This document shows, in pieces, positions 27,061-36,104 of a DNA stretch of 64,000 nt; position 1 is the first letter of the stretch; each line of letters opens with the position of its first letter. A program made the position numbers and the translations under genes. The stretch is from contig NZ_FOQT01000002.1 of NCBI RefSeq assembly GCF_900113805.1, positions 434,001 to 498,000 on the forward strand, written 5' to 3'. The DNA comes from Halpernia frigidisoli (GTDB lineage: Bacteria > Bacteroidota > Bacteroidia > Flavobacteriales > Weeksellaceae). A model generated the notes under the pieces. That model saw only the letters and a list, made by a program, of their open reading frames with translations, did no database searches and was not told where the DNA came from.

Positions 27061-27222
27061 AAGCAAGAAAATCCTGCATTTTCCGAAAATTTGTCCGGCT
27101 ATCCATTACAATCTGTCATTGCGAGGCACGAAGCAATCCGGTGAGCAGATTGCTTCGTGCCTCGCAATGACAGGATTTCCATTTCTATCCGGGCTAAAAA
27201 GACGGGAATTTCTTTTTTTGAA
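27061..27222 (+). repeat. Dispersed repeat R2 (type A) with a 25-bp perfect hairpin core
   Basis: Arms as in R1 (AAGCAAGAAAATC..., GGCTATCCATTACAATC, then GGATTTCCATTTCTATCCGG, AAGACGGGAATTTC). The core 27114-27172 is a perfect 25-bp inverted repeat, TGTCATTGCGAGGCACGAAG and on, with a 9-nt loop (27139-27147). It sits between the kinase and hydrolase genes. Confidence 0.9.
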
Positions 27223-27295
27223 ACGATGTATCGAATTGCAAATAATCTGAAAACTATTTATAAAAAGTTTATCTTTAATTTCTTGTAAATATTTA

Positions 27296-28141
27296 ATGAA
27301 AGAACTAAAATTAAATAATAATTTAGACCAACCCATTTTCGCGACGCTTTTCGAGCCTGAAAATTCAAATGGGAAACTAACTTTAATTAATTCTGCAACC
27401 GGCGTAAAACAGCAGGTTTACTTTAAAATTTCACAATATTTTGCAGAAAATGGTTTCACGGTTTTAAATTACGATTATTCCGGAATTGGACTTTCTAAAC
27501 CGAAAGATTTAAAAAAATCTGAAAGTAGCATGCGAAGTTGGGGCGTTTCAGATTACAAAACTTTGACCGATTTTATAAAAATTAATTATCCAGATTTTGA
27601 AAAATATTTGATCGGACATTCTGTTGGCGCATTAATTTTAGGAATGAATGAAGATTCGAAACTATTCAAAAGTTTTGTTTTTATCAGCACACAAAAAGCA
27701 TTTGTCGGACATTTAAAATCAAAAATAAAAATTTTAGGCTATTTAGGATTTGGAATTGTTCAACCATTAACAACAAAACTATTCGGTTATTTTCCGGCGC
27801 ACAGATTTGGTTTGGGCGAAAGTTTACCAAAAAATGTGGCTTTTGACTGGCGAAAATTAATTTTAAATAAAAAATCAACAAACGCTCTTTTAGAAAAAGT
27901 TGTGCAAAATTATTCTAAAGATTTAAGCCAGAAAGTATTGGTTTTTCGCGCAGAAGACGATGAATGGCTTACTAAAAAAGGTGTAGAAAATTTATTGGTA
28001 GAAACTTTTCCTAATTTAAAACCAACGTATAAAACTTTAAAAATATCAGATTCACCAAAAATGGAAATCGGACATATTAATTTTTTCAGAAGTTACAATA
28101 AACCTTTGTGGAACGTGGTTTTGGAGGAATTTGAAAAGTAA
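27296..28141 (+). CDS. Alpha/beta hydrolase
   Basis: 281 aa, no signal peptide. The nucleophile elbow IGHSVGAL places Ser109, the acid is probably in FRAEDDEWL, and the His in MEIGHINFF. The N-terminal beta strands include YDYSGIGLSKP. It fits the serine aminopeptidase/monoglyceride-lipase-like group; the substrate is unknown. Repeat R2 separates it from the kinase gene. It converges with the toxin-antitoxin pair, whose end lies 2 nt past its stop. Confidence 0.85.
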   Translation: MKELKLNNNLDQPIFATLFEPENSNGKLTLINSATGVKQQVYFKISQYFAENGFTVLNYDYSGIGLSKPKDLKKSESSMRSWGVSDYKTLTDFIKINYPDFEKYLIGHSVGALILGMNEDSKLFKSFVFISTQKAFVGHLKSKIKILGYLGFGIVQPLTTKLFGYFPAHRFGLGESLPKNVAFDWRKLILNKKSTNALLEKVVQNYSKDLSQKVLVFRAEDDEWLTKKGVENLLVETFPNLKPTYKTLKISDSPKMEIGHINFFRSYNKPLWNVVLEEFEK

Positions 28142-28142
28142 A

Positions 28143-28421
28143 TTATTTAAAAAATCTTTTAGTGTGAAAAACTCTTAAAACAAAAATGTTTTCTTTTTCA
28201 ATAATATAATGTATTCCGTAAGGAAATGTAGCTGCAAAAGCAATCCTCACATTCCTATAACGAACTTGATGATGTAGCGGATTTTGCGCAAGTCTGTCAA
28301 TTGTGTTTAAAATATCTGTGATGCATTTTTTTGCGAGAATTTTGTCAATATCTGCATAATATTTTTTAGCATCTTTAATATCTAATTTTGCCTCGTCTGA
28401 AATATTTAGTTGATAATTCAT
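28143..28421 (-). CDS. RelE/ParE-family toxin
   Basis: 92 aa, the typical size. The family pattern is clear: N-terminal LNISDEAKLDIKDAKKYYADI, central LAQNPLHHQVRYRNVRIAF, and C-terminal YGIHYIIEKENIFVLRVFHTKR. ParE-type proteins poison gyrase and RelE-type proteins cut mRNA; this sequence looks nearer ParE. It overlaps the antitoxin gene by 4 nt, with the antitoxin first, the standard order. Confidence 0.88.
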   Translation of the reverse strand: MNYQLNISDEAKLDIKDAKKYYADIDKILAKKCITDILNTIDRLAQNPLHHQVRYRNVRIAFAATFPYGIHYIIEKENIFVLRVFHTKRFFK

Positions 28422-28666
28422 TCAGAAATTTCAACTTTAAAATCATCCCAGGAAGAATATTTAATTTTTTTGTTTTGATGTTTTTCCAACATATCATCAA
28501 TCAAAGATTTATATTCATCAGTCAGTTCAAAATTATTTGCCTTTTCATTGAGAATAGATTCCATGTAATTTTTAAGTTTTCTACCTTCCTTATCTGCCTG
28601 CAATTGCAAAATTGCCAAAGTTTGGTTATCTAAAGAAATTTCTTTTCTATTTTTAGTTTGTAGCAT
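28418..28666 (-). CDS. Antitoxin of the ParE-type pair
   Basis: 82 aa. The first half (ISLDNQTLAILQLQADKEGRKLKNYMESIL) looks like a ribbon-helix-helix DNA-binding segment. The second half is acidic and ends in YSSWDDFKVEISE, as expected for a toxin-wrapping tail. It probably represses its own promoter; a TATATTTA-like box lies in the AT-rich stretch just upstream, but I would not call it firmly. Confidence 0.82.
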   Translation of the reverse strand: MLQTKNRKEISLDNQTLAILQLQADKEGRKLKNYMESILNEKANNFELTDEYKSLIDDMLEKHQNKKIKYSSWDDFKVEISE

Positions 28667-28716
28667 ATCTATTTATTTACGGTAAATATACGTATAACTT
28701 ACGAGCAAATTTCACA

Positions 28717-29289
28717 TTAAAATTTAGAATTAATTTCTAAAATATGCGCTTCTAATTCCGGGAAAAATAAGTCGAATTTTTCTTGTAAAAAATCTTTATT
28801 TTTAAGAAAAACATCAATTATTGGAATGTCTTTTTCTAAATATTTTGCTTTGTTTAAAACGTTTTGAAAACTGTATTTTATGCCCCAGTCAAATTTGTAA
28901 TTATAAAGCCAATTGTCTTTTTCCATGCCATTCAAACGGTTATCAAAACTGATCGGAAAAAAATGCTGGTATTTTCGCAAAGCCAAATAAACGTGATCGG
29001 TGTGAAATTTTAAATCACTTTCAGACAAACTGTTCGCTAAAAAATAATCTAAACTAACATCAACAAAAGCGCCCGAATAAAGCCGAACTAACGGTTGATA
29101 AATGACTTTTGCTTCAGAAATTATCGGATGAGAATCGGTAAATGTGTCGATGGCGCGATGCAAAATGATGCCTTGCTGTATTTCTTCCGGCAGATTACCA
29201 CGCTGGTTATTTTTGACATAATCTTCCAAAAACTGACCAACAATTTGCTGTTCAGAAAAGGCCAGAAAAGAATGTGCTAAATAATTCAT
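28717..29289 (-). CDS. acpH: Acyl carrier protein phosphodiesterase (AcpH family)
   Basis: 190 aa, an HD-type hydrolase family that removes the 4'-phosphopantetheine arm of acyl carrier protein. The N-terminus MNYLAHSFLAF, the G-(N/Q)F-(L/I)-x-D segment VGQFLEDYVK, then GIILHRAIDTFTDSHP and the DVSLDYFLA motif fit AcpH. Predicted metal ligands (His in LAH, LHRAID, Asp in DYF) are present. It is probably monocistronic, downstream of yceI on the same strand but behind a terminator. Confidence 0.88.
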   Translation of the reverse strand: MNYLAHSFLAFSEQQIVGQFLEDYVKNNQRGNLPEEIQQGIILHRAIDTFTDSHPIISEAKVIYQPLVRLYSGAFVDVSLDYFLANSLSESDLKFHTDHVYLALRKYQHFFPISFDNRLNGMEKDNWLYNYKFDWGIKYSFQNVLNKAKYLEKDIPIIDVFLKNKDFLQEKFDLFFPELEAHILEINSKF

Positions 29290-29314
29290 TAAAGTAAAAG
29301 TAGGTAAAAATTAA

Positions 29315-29352
29315 AAAAATTCCATGATTTAATAAAAAATCATGGAATTTAA
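29315..29352 (-). terminator. Terminator after the yceI-like gene
   Basis: AAATTCCATGATTT/AAATCATGGAATTT perfect 14-bp stem, T run on the minus strand side. Confidence 0.88.
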
Positions 29353-29371
29353 TTATATAAAGAATTGTGTT

Positions 29372-29884
29372 TTACGCTTGTTTGATAAACTGCAAATCAC
29401 CAGAGATTTTTACCTCATCGCTTACCATTACGCCACCGGTTTCCAACGCTGCATTCCAAACTAAACCGAAGTCTTTTCTGTTAATTTTTCCGTCAAAAGA
29501 AAAACCAGCTTTCGTCTGCCCGTAAGGATCTACGTTGATACCACCAAAATCTACATCCAACTGTATTGGTTTTGTTACGCCATTTAAAGTAAGATGTCCT
29601 GTGATTTCATCGTTAAGAGAATCTGTGCTGAAAGTGATCGTTGGGTTTGCTTCAGCATCAAAAAAATCCGCCCCTTTTAAATGTTGATCTCTATCAGAAT
29701 TATTTGTGTAAACTGAATCCGTTTGGATCGTCGCAGTAGTTTTAGCATTTTTAAAAGAATCATCTTCTGACTGAACTTCTGCATCAAAAGTTTGAAAATT
29801 ACCTTTTACATTTGAGATCATCATGTGTTTTACTTTAAAAGTAATTTCACTGTGCGCGGGATCTAATTTCCATGTTGTAGCCAT
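29372..29884 (-). CDS. YceI family protein
   Basis: 170 aa, lipocalin-like beta barrel that binds long isoprenoid or lipid molecules. WKLDPAHSEITFKVKHMMISNVKG at the N-terminus and the central GADFFDAEANPTITF are diagnostic. No signal peptide is present, so unlike E. coli YceI this copy is cytoplasmic, which is common in Flavobacteriia. Its own terminator follows. Confidence 0.93.
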   Translation of the reverse strand: MATTWKLDPAHSEITFKVKHMMISNVKGNFQTFDAEVQSEDDSFKNAKTTATIQTDSVYTNNSDRDQHLKGADFFDAEANPTITFSTDSLNDEITGHLTLNGVTKPIQLDVDFGGINVDPYGQTKAGFSFDGKINRKDFGLVWNAALETGGVMVSDEVKISGDLQFIKQA

Positions 29885-29964
29885 AATATTTATTTTTTTG
29901 TGGTTAATTATGATGCAAATTTAGCATCATTTCAAACTTCATTCCCTTGACTTAAGGTAAGAAA

Positions 29965-32421
29965 TTAGAAAGTTTTAATTAATTTTAAACTAATATTTCT
30001 GCCCATATTAAAAATCCCTAAACGACCGTTCGGTGAAGCAGAATAGTCTTCAAAATATTTTAAACGACTTAAATGATCCTGATAAGCGACATCGAAAATA
30101 TTATTAGCCAAAACATAAACATCGACAATATTATTTCCGTTTTTGTTTAAAAGAGAAGTTCCGAGACCTAAATTAAATAATGTGTAACCCTGAGTTGCCG
30201 TTTCTGTATCATCGTAACTGTAAACTCTGTTTTGCGTTGCAGTGTATTGTAACTGTGCTTTAACAAAAGCTTTTGAAAACATTTTTGAATTTTCACCCAA
30301 ATCATAACGCAATTCTGAAAGCAATCTAAACGGTGGCATCTGAGGAACGTATTTATTGTCGTTATTTCTTTCCGCACCAGTAAAACTTTCATTATTTCCA
30401 TAAATTAAAGAAGCAGAATTTTCAAAATGTAAATTTTTAACAATATGAAAATCAATATTTCCTTCTAAACCGTAAAGCAAAACTTTGCCTTGTTTAAATT
30501 GATAAGTTGGATATTGCTGACCGCCACTTTCGCTTAAAACATCATTGCCATCCGCATCCTGCAAACGGGTATTATAAATGTAATTGTTGATATGATTTGC
30601 AAATAAACTAAGACCCGCATTTACAAATTGCGAAGAATAAGTGCCTCCAAAATCAGCCTGATTACTGAATTCGGGTTTAAAAGTTGAACTTCCTATCTGG
30701 AAAAAACCAGTTCCGGGATGAACACCATCCGCCGAAATCTCCGAAACATTTGGTGCTCTGTAGCCGCGTGCTAAATTTGCTTTTATCGCCCATTGTTTAT
30801 TAAAGGCATAAGTGGCGCCCAAACTTCCCGTAACGCCATCATAATTTGTAGAATAATCATTAAAAGGTTGATCTGCTCCTACTCTGTCATTTCCATAAAC
30901 CGGCTCATCAAAACCACTTTCAGAATTGGGTTTTGTGTATAATGCATCATTTTTAAAATGACGAAGATCATATCTTATTCCTCCCGCTAAAGTAAATTTG
31001 TTCCAGTCTTTTTTCACCGTTGCGAAAGCACCCAGGTCAAATTGATTGTAAGATGGGATCACAAATTCGGTACCTCCAAGAACGTTATTATTTTGACTCA
31101 TACCATTTACGCCGACTACAATCGCCCATTTATCAAATTCCGGTAAATAATATTTTAGATCATAATTAAAGGTTTTTAGTTTAAGATCTAAACCCGGCAC
31201 ATCTTGATAAGGATTTTCCGGATGACTAAATTCTCTTCTCTGACTGCTTTGAAAGGCAAAATTAGCATCAAGTCGGCTGTCACCCAAATAGAAACTGTTG
31301 CGTAAAAAAGCTCTATAGTGCTGAACCCTTTGATGAATTACAGCAATTTTATAAGAATTTAGATCCTGATCGCTCACGATTGGTCGAAATAAATCATCTT
31401 CAGTAATTTGATTGGTGAATTTTCTGGAAAGTGAATCTCTACTTCCGTCCGGAATTTCTTGGGTATCATCAAAAAGCGATACATTCAAATGGCTAAAACC
31501 CCATTTTTTATGAATTCCAAAAAAAGCATCGGCTCCAGTTTGTCTAAAACCTGTATTGTAAACTCTGCCGTCAATTTTATTTTTATAATCTTTGGCAAAT
31601 TGTTGTGAAATTCTTCCCCCGTATTCAAAACCATTATTATTTCCCGTTAAAAATAAAGAACCGCCAAGCATTCCGTTATTGCTTTGATATTCAGTTGTTG
31701 CAGAACCTGAAATTTTTCCTTCGGGTCCAGTTTCCGTGGGAATCAAATTGACAACTCCGGCCAAAGCATCAGAACCATACATTAAACTTGCCGGTCCTTT
31801 GATCACTTCAATTCTATCAACTCCATAATTATCGACCTCGATCCCATGTTCATCACCCCATTGTTGTCCTTCCTGCCGAACACCGTTATATAAAGTCAAA
31901 ATTCTGTTAAAACCCAAACCTCTGATATAAGGTTTTGAAATATTCGGACCAGTTGTTACTGCCGTGACACCTGGAATTTTTGAAATGGCATCGATCACAT
32001 TTGTCGATAAATTTGTTTTGAGATAAGCCTGACTTATACTCACGATCGGCAAAGGTGATTTTTTTATCTGCGTAGCTTTTGATGAGCCTGTGATAACCAC
32101 TTCGGCGATTTCTGTAGAACTTTTATCTAAATTAAAATCGATCACAGTTTCACCTTTTACATTTACCGTTTGTGATGTGGCCTTATAATCGGGAACTGTA
32201 GCGGTCACTAAATATTCTGAGGACGGGATATCCATAAATTTAAAGTTACCTGAAGCATCACTTTGAGTAGAATTATGCAGATCTGAAATCGTAATTTTCG
32301 CATTTGCGATCGGCGTATTGGTTGTAATATCAATGACTTTACCAGATAAAGTATTTTGAGAATAGCCTAAAACGCTAAGAAATAAACCTAATATAAGGCT
32401 TAGTATATTTTTAAAATTCAT
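29965..32421 (-). CDS. TonB-dependent receptor with CarboxypepD-like N-terminal domain
   Basis: 818 aa. Signal peptide MNFKNILSLILGLFLSVLGYSQ (22 residues), then a CarboxypepD_reg-like domain (NTLSGKVIDITTNTPIANAK). The plug contains GLGFNRILTLYNGVRQEG and RIEVIKGPASLMYGSDALAG. A 22-strand-type barrel ends in the aromatic-rich MGRNISLKLIKTF. It imports a ligand across the outer membrane using TonB energy. The gene before it codes for a small His- and Cys-containing exported protein, a setting often linked to metal uptake; the ligand is not known. Confidence 0.93.
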   Translation of the reverse strand: MNFKNILSLILGLFLSVLGYSQNTLSGKVIDITTNTPIANAKITISDLHNSTQSDASGNFKFMDIPSSEYLVTATVPDYKATSQTVNVKGETVIDFNLDKSSTEIAEVVITGSSKATQIKKSPLPIVSISQAYLKTNLSTNVIDAISKIPGVTAVTTGPNISKPYIRGLGFNRILTLYNGVRQEGQQWGDEHGIEVDNYGVDRIEVIKGPASLMYGSDALAGVVNLIPTETGPEGKISGSATTEYQSNNGMLGGSLFLTGNNNGFEYGGRISQQFAKDYKNKIDGRVYNTGFRQTGADAFFGIHKKWGFSHLNVSLFDDTQEIPDGSRDSLSRKFTNQITEDDLFRPIVSDQDLNSYKIAVIHQRVQHYRAFLRNSFYLGDSRLDANFAFQSSQRREFSHPENPYQDVPGLDLKLKTFNYDLKYYLPEFDKWAIVVGVNGMSQNNNVLGGTEFVIPSYNQFDLGAFATVKKDWNKFTLAGGIRYDLRHFKNDALYTKPNSESGFDEPVYGNDRVGADQPFNDYSTNYDGVTGSLGATYAFNKQWAIKANLARGYRAPNVSEISADGVHPGTGFFQIGSSTFKPEFSNQADFGGTYSSQFVNAGLSLFANHINNYIYNTRLQDADGNDVLSESGGQQYPTYQFKQGKVLLYGLEGNIDFHIVKNLHFENSASLIYGNNESFTGAERNNDNKYVPQMPPFRLLSELRYDLGENSKMFSKAFVKAQLQYTATQNRVYSYDDTETATQGYTLFNLGLGTSLLNKNGNNIVDVYVLANNIFDVAYQDHLSRLKYFEDYSASPNGRLGIFNMGRNISLKLIKTF

Positions 32422-32595
32422 TTTTTTTATTTAAAATTATTCAGGCAAAATTGAATTATTTGCCAAAAGGTTGCTGGAAATTCCACAATAAATATTATTA
32501 GGAATAACTAATAAATTTTGTGCAGTATCAATAATAAATGAAACAGAATCCAGAAAAATTCAGGAAACTATTACTTAGATAAAATCGATCAAATT

Positions 32596-32949
32596 TTAAA
32601 TAAAATTGTTGGGCGGACCTCGAAGAAAGAAGTTGAAATAAGAAGCAAAAGTCTTTTCCGCACAAGATAGCACAGGAACAGAACTTTTAAAAAACGACTT
32701 TGTAATAGAAAAATTTGCCGAAGTTGGCAATAGAGAAGATGTTGATGCAAAATGACAGGACAAACAATCATCGTTGTTATTTACCGTATTTTGCTTACTG
32801 AATTTTGACGATGAACCTTTAAAATTATAATCTTTGTAAAAGTACCCGCCATTGTGATTGTGAATATTTGAAGCAAACAAAAAAGCAAAAAGATAGATGC
32901 CCGTAAAAAGCACCGAGAGATATTTTTTGAAATTTTTATTGCGTATCAC
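32596..32949 (-). CDS. Small exported His/Cys protein upstream of a TonB receptor
   Basis: 117 aa from a GTG start at 32949; there is no Met in the first 30 residues of the frame. N-terminal membrane or signal segment KYLSVLFTGIYLFAFLFAS, then SNIHNHNGG and DDCLSCHFA (a CxxCH motif), and a C-terminal FFLRGPPNNFI. Small proteins with HxH, CxxC and a terminal RGPP precede TonB receptors in other flavobacteria, possibly for copper or zinc. The GTG lies 4 nt after a TAACTTTG box (32954-32961). Function is inferred from context only. Confidence 0.65.
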   Translation of the reverse strand: MIRNKNFKKYLSVLFTGIYLFAFLFASNIHNHNGGYFYKDYNFKGSSSKFSKQNTVNNNDDCLSCHFASTSSLLPTSANFSITKSFFKSSVPVLSCAEKTFASYFNFFLRGPPNNFI

Positions 32950-33015
32950 TTTGCAAAGTTATTAAATAAATCGAAACATTAATTTTTATTCATTATTAAT
33001 TAAAAGTGAATTTTG

Positions 33016-33023
33016 TAAATTTG
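33016..33023 (+). promoter_or_regulatory. Promoter -7 element of pfkA
   Basis: TAAATTTG followed by CACTG, 17 nt before the pfkA ATG. It probably drives pfkA-gapA. The -33 element is unclear. Confidence 0.55.
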
Positions 33024-33040
33024 CACTGAAAAAATATTAT

Positions 33041-34027
33041 ATGGCAGAGAGCGCGGTGAAAAAGATTGCAGTTTTTACTTCCGGTGGAGATTCTCCCGGG
33101 ATGAATGCAGCGATTCGGGCAGTGGTGAGAACAGCAAATCATTTTGATATTGACTGCTATGGAGTTTGGGAAGGTTACAACGGTTTAATAAAAGGTGAGT
33201 TCATAAAAATGGGTGCACGATCCGTAAAAAATATTATTAACCGCGGCGGCACTATTTTGAAGTCCGCACGTTCTCAGGAATTCAGAACAAAAGAAGGTCG
33301 ACAAAAGGCCTACGATAACTGTCTGAAAGAAGGAATTGATGCTTTGGTCTGCATCGGTGGTGATGGTACTTTTACCGGCGCTACAATTTTTAACGAAGAA
33401 TTTGGCATAAAAACAATCGGTATTCCGGGAACTATTGATAACGATATTTTTGGTTCTGATAATACGGTTGGTTACGACACCGCCTTAAATACAGCGATGG
33501 ACGCTATCGATAAAATTCGAGATACGGCGACATCGCATAATCGTGTATTTTTCGTGGAAGTGATGGGTCGTGATGCCGGATTTATTGCTTTAAACAGCGG
33601 AATCGCTGTTGGCGCATTGGATATCATTATTCCAGAAACGCGTGACAGCATCGAAGATCTTTTTGAAACTTTTAACAAAGCACAAAAATCTGGAAAATCA
33701 TCCAGTATTATTGTCGTTGCAGAAGATGAAAAACTGGGAAGTATCTACAGTTTAGCGGAAGCGACAAAAGCAAAATTTCCTCATTATGATATTCGGGTGG
33801 CAATATTGGGTCACATTCAGCGGGGCGGTTCACCATCTTGTGCAGATCGTGTTTTAGCAAGCAGACTGGGATATGGCGCTGTGATTGGTCTAATGGATGG
33901 AAAAACCAATGTGATGGCAGGTTTGCAGGCGAATAAATTAGTTTTCACACCTTTCAGAGAGGCGATCAAAAAGCACAACACTATTGATGAAGATCTTTTA
34001 AAAATCTCAGAAATATTAGCAATTTAA
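33041..34027 (+). CDS. pfkA: ATP-dependent 6-phosphofructokinase
   Basis: 328 aa. It phosphorylates fructose 6-phosphate, the committed glycolytic step. The ATP-binding TSGGDSPGMNAAIRA, the GGDGTFTGA and the catalytic PGTIDND motifs are intact. The GGDGT (Gly after Asp) points to ATP rather than pyrophosphate use. gapA follows 32 nt downstream without a terminator, so the two glycolytic genes are cotranscribed. Confidence 0.97.
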   Translation: MAESAVKKIAVFTSGGDSPGMNAAIRAVVRTANHFDIDCYGVWEGYNGLIKGEFIKMGARSVKNIINRGGTILKSARSQEFRTKEGRQKAYDNCLKEGIDALVCIGGDGTFTGATIFNEEFGIKTIGIPGTIDNDIFGSDNTVGYDTALNTAMDAIDKIRDTATSHNRVFFVEVMGRDAGFIALNSGIAVGALDIIIPETRDSIEDLFETFNKAQKSGKSSSIIVVAEDEKLGSIYSLAEATKAKFPHYDIRVAILGHIQRGGSPSCADRVLASRLGYGAVIGLMDGKTNVMAGLQANKLVFTPFREAIKKHNTIDEDLLKISEILAI

Positions 34028-34056
34028 ATTAACTAAATTATAATTATAAATAATAA

Positions 34057-35064
<1,008 letters not shown>

Positions 35065-35082
35065 GGAATTTTTAAATAAAAC

Positions 35083-35118
35083 GAAAACCTCTGAATTCAT
35101 TTTCAGAGGTTTTTTTAT
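35083..35118 (+). terminator. Terminator after gapA
   Basis: AAAACCTCTGAA/TTCAGAGGTTTT stem, T run of seven, 20 nt past the stop. Confidence 0.92.
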
Positions 35119-35126
35119 TTTAATTT

Positions 35127-35274
35127 TTTGGGCAAATCCCTCGCCAATGCTTTTCCAGCCGCTTGGGTCGGGCTATCCGCTATATCTTTTTTTGCCGACG
35201 CTTATTTTTTAAATAGAAAATTTCCCACAGCAAAAAAAGGATGCCGCTTCTATCCCTTTTGCAATAGAATGATA
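35127..35274 (+). repeat. Dispersed repeat R8 (type B)
   Basis: GGCAAATCCCTCGCC, GGGTCGGGCTATCCGCTATA, TCTTTTTTTGC, a 30-nt AT-rich core, GCAAAAAAAGGATGCCGC and TTCTATCCCTTTTGCAA. Nearly the same as R7 read in reverse. It separates gapA from the YoeB pair. Confidence 0.88.
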
Positions 35275-35282
35275 TTTTGAAG

Positions 35283-35312
35283 TTGCAAATCATAAATAAT
35301 TATCTAACTTTG
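35283..35312 (+). promoter_or_regulatory. Promoter of the YoeB-type toxin-antitoxin pair
   Basis: TTG (35283-35285), 19 nt, TAACTTTG (35305-35312). It places the antitoxin start at 35325 and rules out the upstream in-frame ATG at 35277. Confidence 0.8.
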
Positions 35313-35324
35313 ATAAAAAAGAAA

Positions 35325-35531
35325 ATGGAAAACTTAATAGTCATTCCTAAAAATGAAAAACAACTTTCTCTTTTAAAATCTTTGTTGCAAGAAATGAAAA
35401 TTCAGTTTAAAAGTGAAAATCTAAAAGATCCGGATCCAGAACTCACAAAAAAAATTCAGAAAGCAAGAAAGGAAAAAGAAAATGGTGAATTAATAACCAT
35501 TGATGCGGAGAATTTGTGGGAGAGTATATAA
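35325..35531 (+). CDS. Antitoxin of the YoeB-type pair
   Basis: 68 aa from ATG 35325 (MENLIVIPKNEKQLSLLKSL). A short N-terminal strand and helix precede a charged linker (LTKKIQKARKEKENGE) and the C-terminal ITIDAENLWESI that should bind the toxin. It does not show a clear Phd/YefM fold; antitoxins of this short type are common next to YoeB in Flavobacteriia. The gene overlaps the toxin gene by 16 nt. Confidence 0.8.
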   Translation: MENLIVIPKNEKQLSLLKSLLQEMKIQFKSENLKDPDPELTKKIQKARKEKENGELITIDAENLWESI

Positions 35532-35797
35532 TTCGCCTATCAAAAATCGCACTTAAAGATTTACAAAAAATTAAGAAATCCGGTAGAAAACTGGATATTT
35601 TAAAAATTGAAAAAATCTTTATAGAGTTGAAAAATTTGCCGCGTGAAGGCTTAGGATCACCTGAACATTTGAAATACTATGACGGCGAAGTTTGGAGTAG
35701 ACAGCTTAATAAAAAAGACCGAATAGTTTACGAAATTTTTGAAGAAGAGACTTTAATTATCGTTATTCAGGCGCTTGGTCATTATAATGATAAATAA
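35516..35797 (+). CDS. Txe/YoeB-type toxin
   Basis: 93 aa. The family signature is visible as GLGSPEHLKYYDGEVWSRQL followed by NKKDRIVYEIFEE and the C-terminal IIVIQALGHYNDK. The last part contains GHYND where YoeB has CRYHY, so the catalytic His and Tyr are kept. YoeB cuts mRNA in the ribosomal A site. The gene begins inside the antitoxin gene, so translation is coupled. Confidence 0.88.
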   Translation: MGEYIIRLSKIALKDLQKIKKSGRKLDILKIEKIFIELKNLPREGLGSPEHLKYYDGEVWSRQLNKKDRIVYEIFEEETLIIVIQALGHYNDK

Positions 35798-35818
35798 TTT
35801 TAAAAAAAAAAAAATATT

Positions 35819-36100
35819 ATGAAAGCAATTTGGAACGGCGAAACAATCGCCGAAAGTAATGACACAATTGTTGTAGAAAACAATCATTATTTCCCCGAAA
35901 ATTCTATCAAAAAAGAATTCTATAAATCATCAACTTACAAAACAAACTGCCCGTGGAAAGGTTGGGCAAGTTATTACACTTTAGAAGTTGATGGAAAAAC
36001 CAATGAAAATGCCGCCTGGTTTTATGCAGAACCTTCCGATAAAGCAAAAAATATTAAAAATTATGTTGCTTTTTGGAAAGGTGTAGAAGTAAAACCATAA
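35819..36100 (+). CDS. DUF427 domain protein
   Basis: 93 aa single DUF427 domain: MKAIWNGETIAESNDTIVVENNHYFP at the start, then CPWKGWASYYTLEVDG and AAWFYAEPSDKAKNIKNYVAFWKGVEV. The fold is a small beta-tent; the function is unproven. It lies 21 nt after the toxin and converges with the MscS gene (4-nt gap), so it may be cotranscribed with the toxin pair or read from a weak promoter of its own. Confidence 0.93.
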   Translation: MKAIWNGETIAESNDTIVVENNHYFPENSIKKEFYKSSTYKTNCPWKGWASYYTLEVDGKTNENAAWFYAEPSDKAKNIKNYVAFWKGVEVKP

Positions 36101-36104
36101 AATA

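Noticed and set aside
27114-27172. 25-bp hairpin as part of a CRISPR array or a simple terminator
   Set aside because: Only one copy in place, no spacers, and no T run directly after; it is the core of repeat R2.
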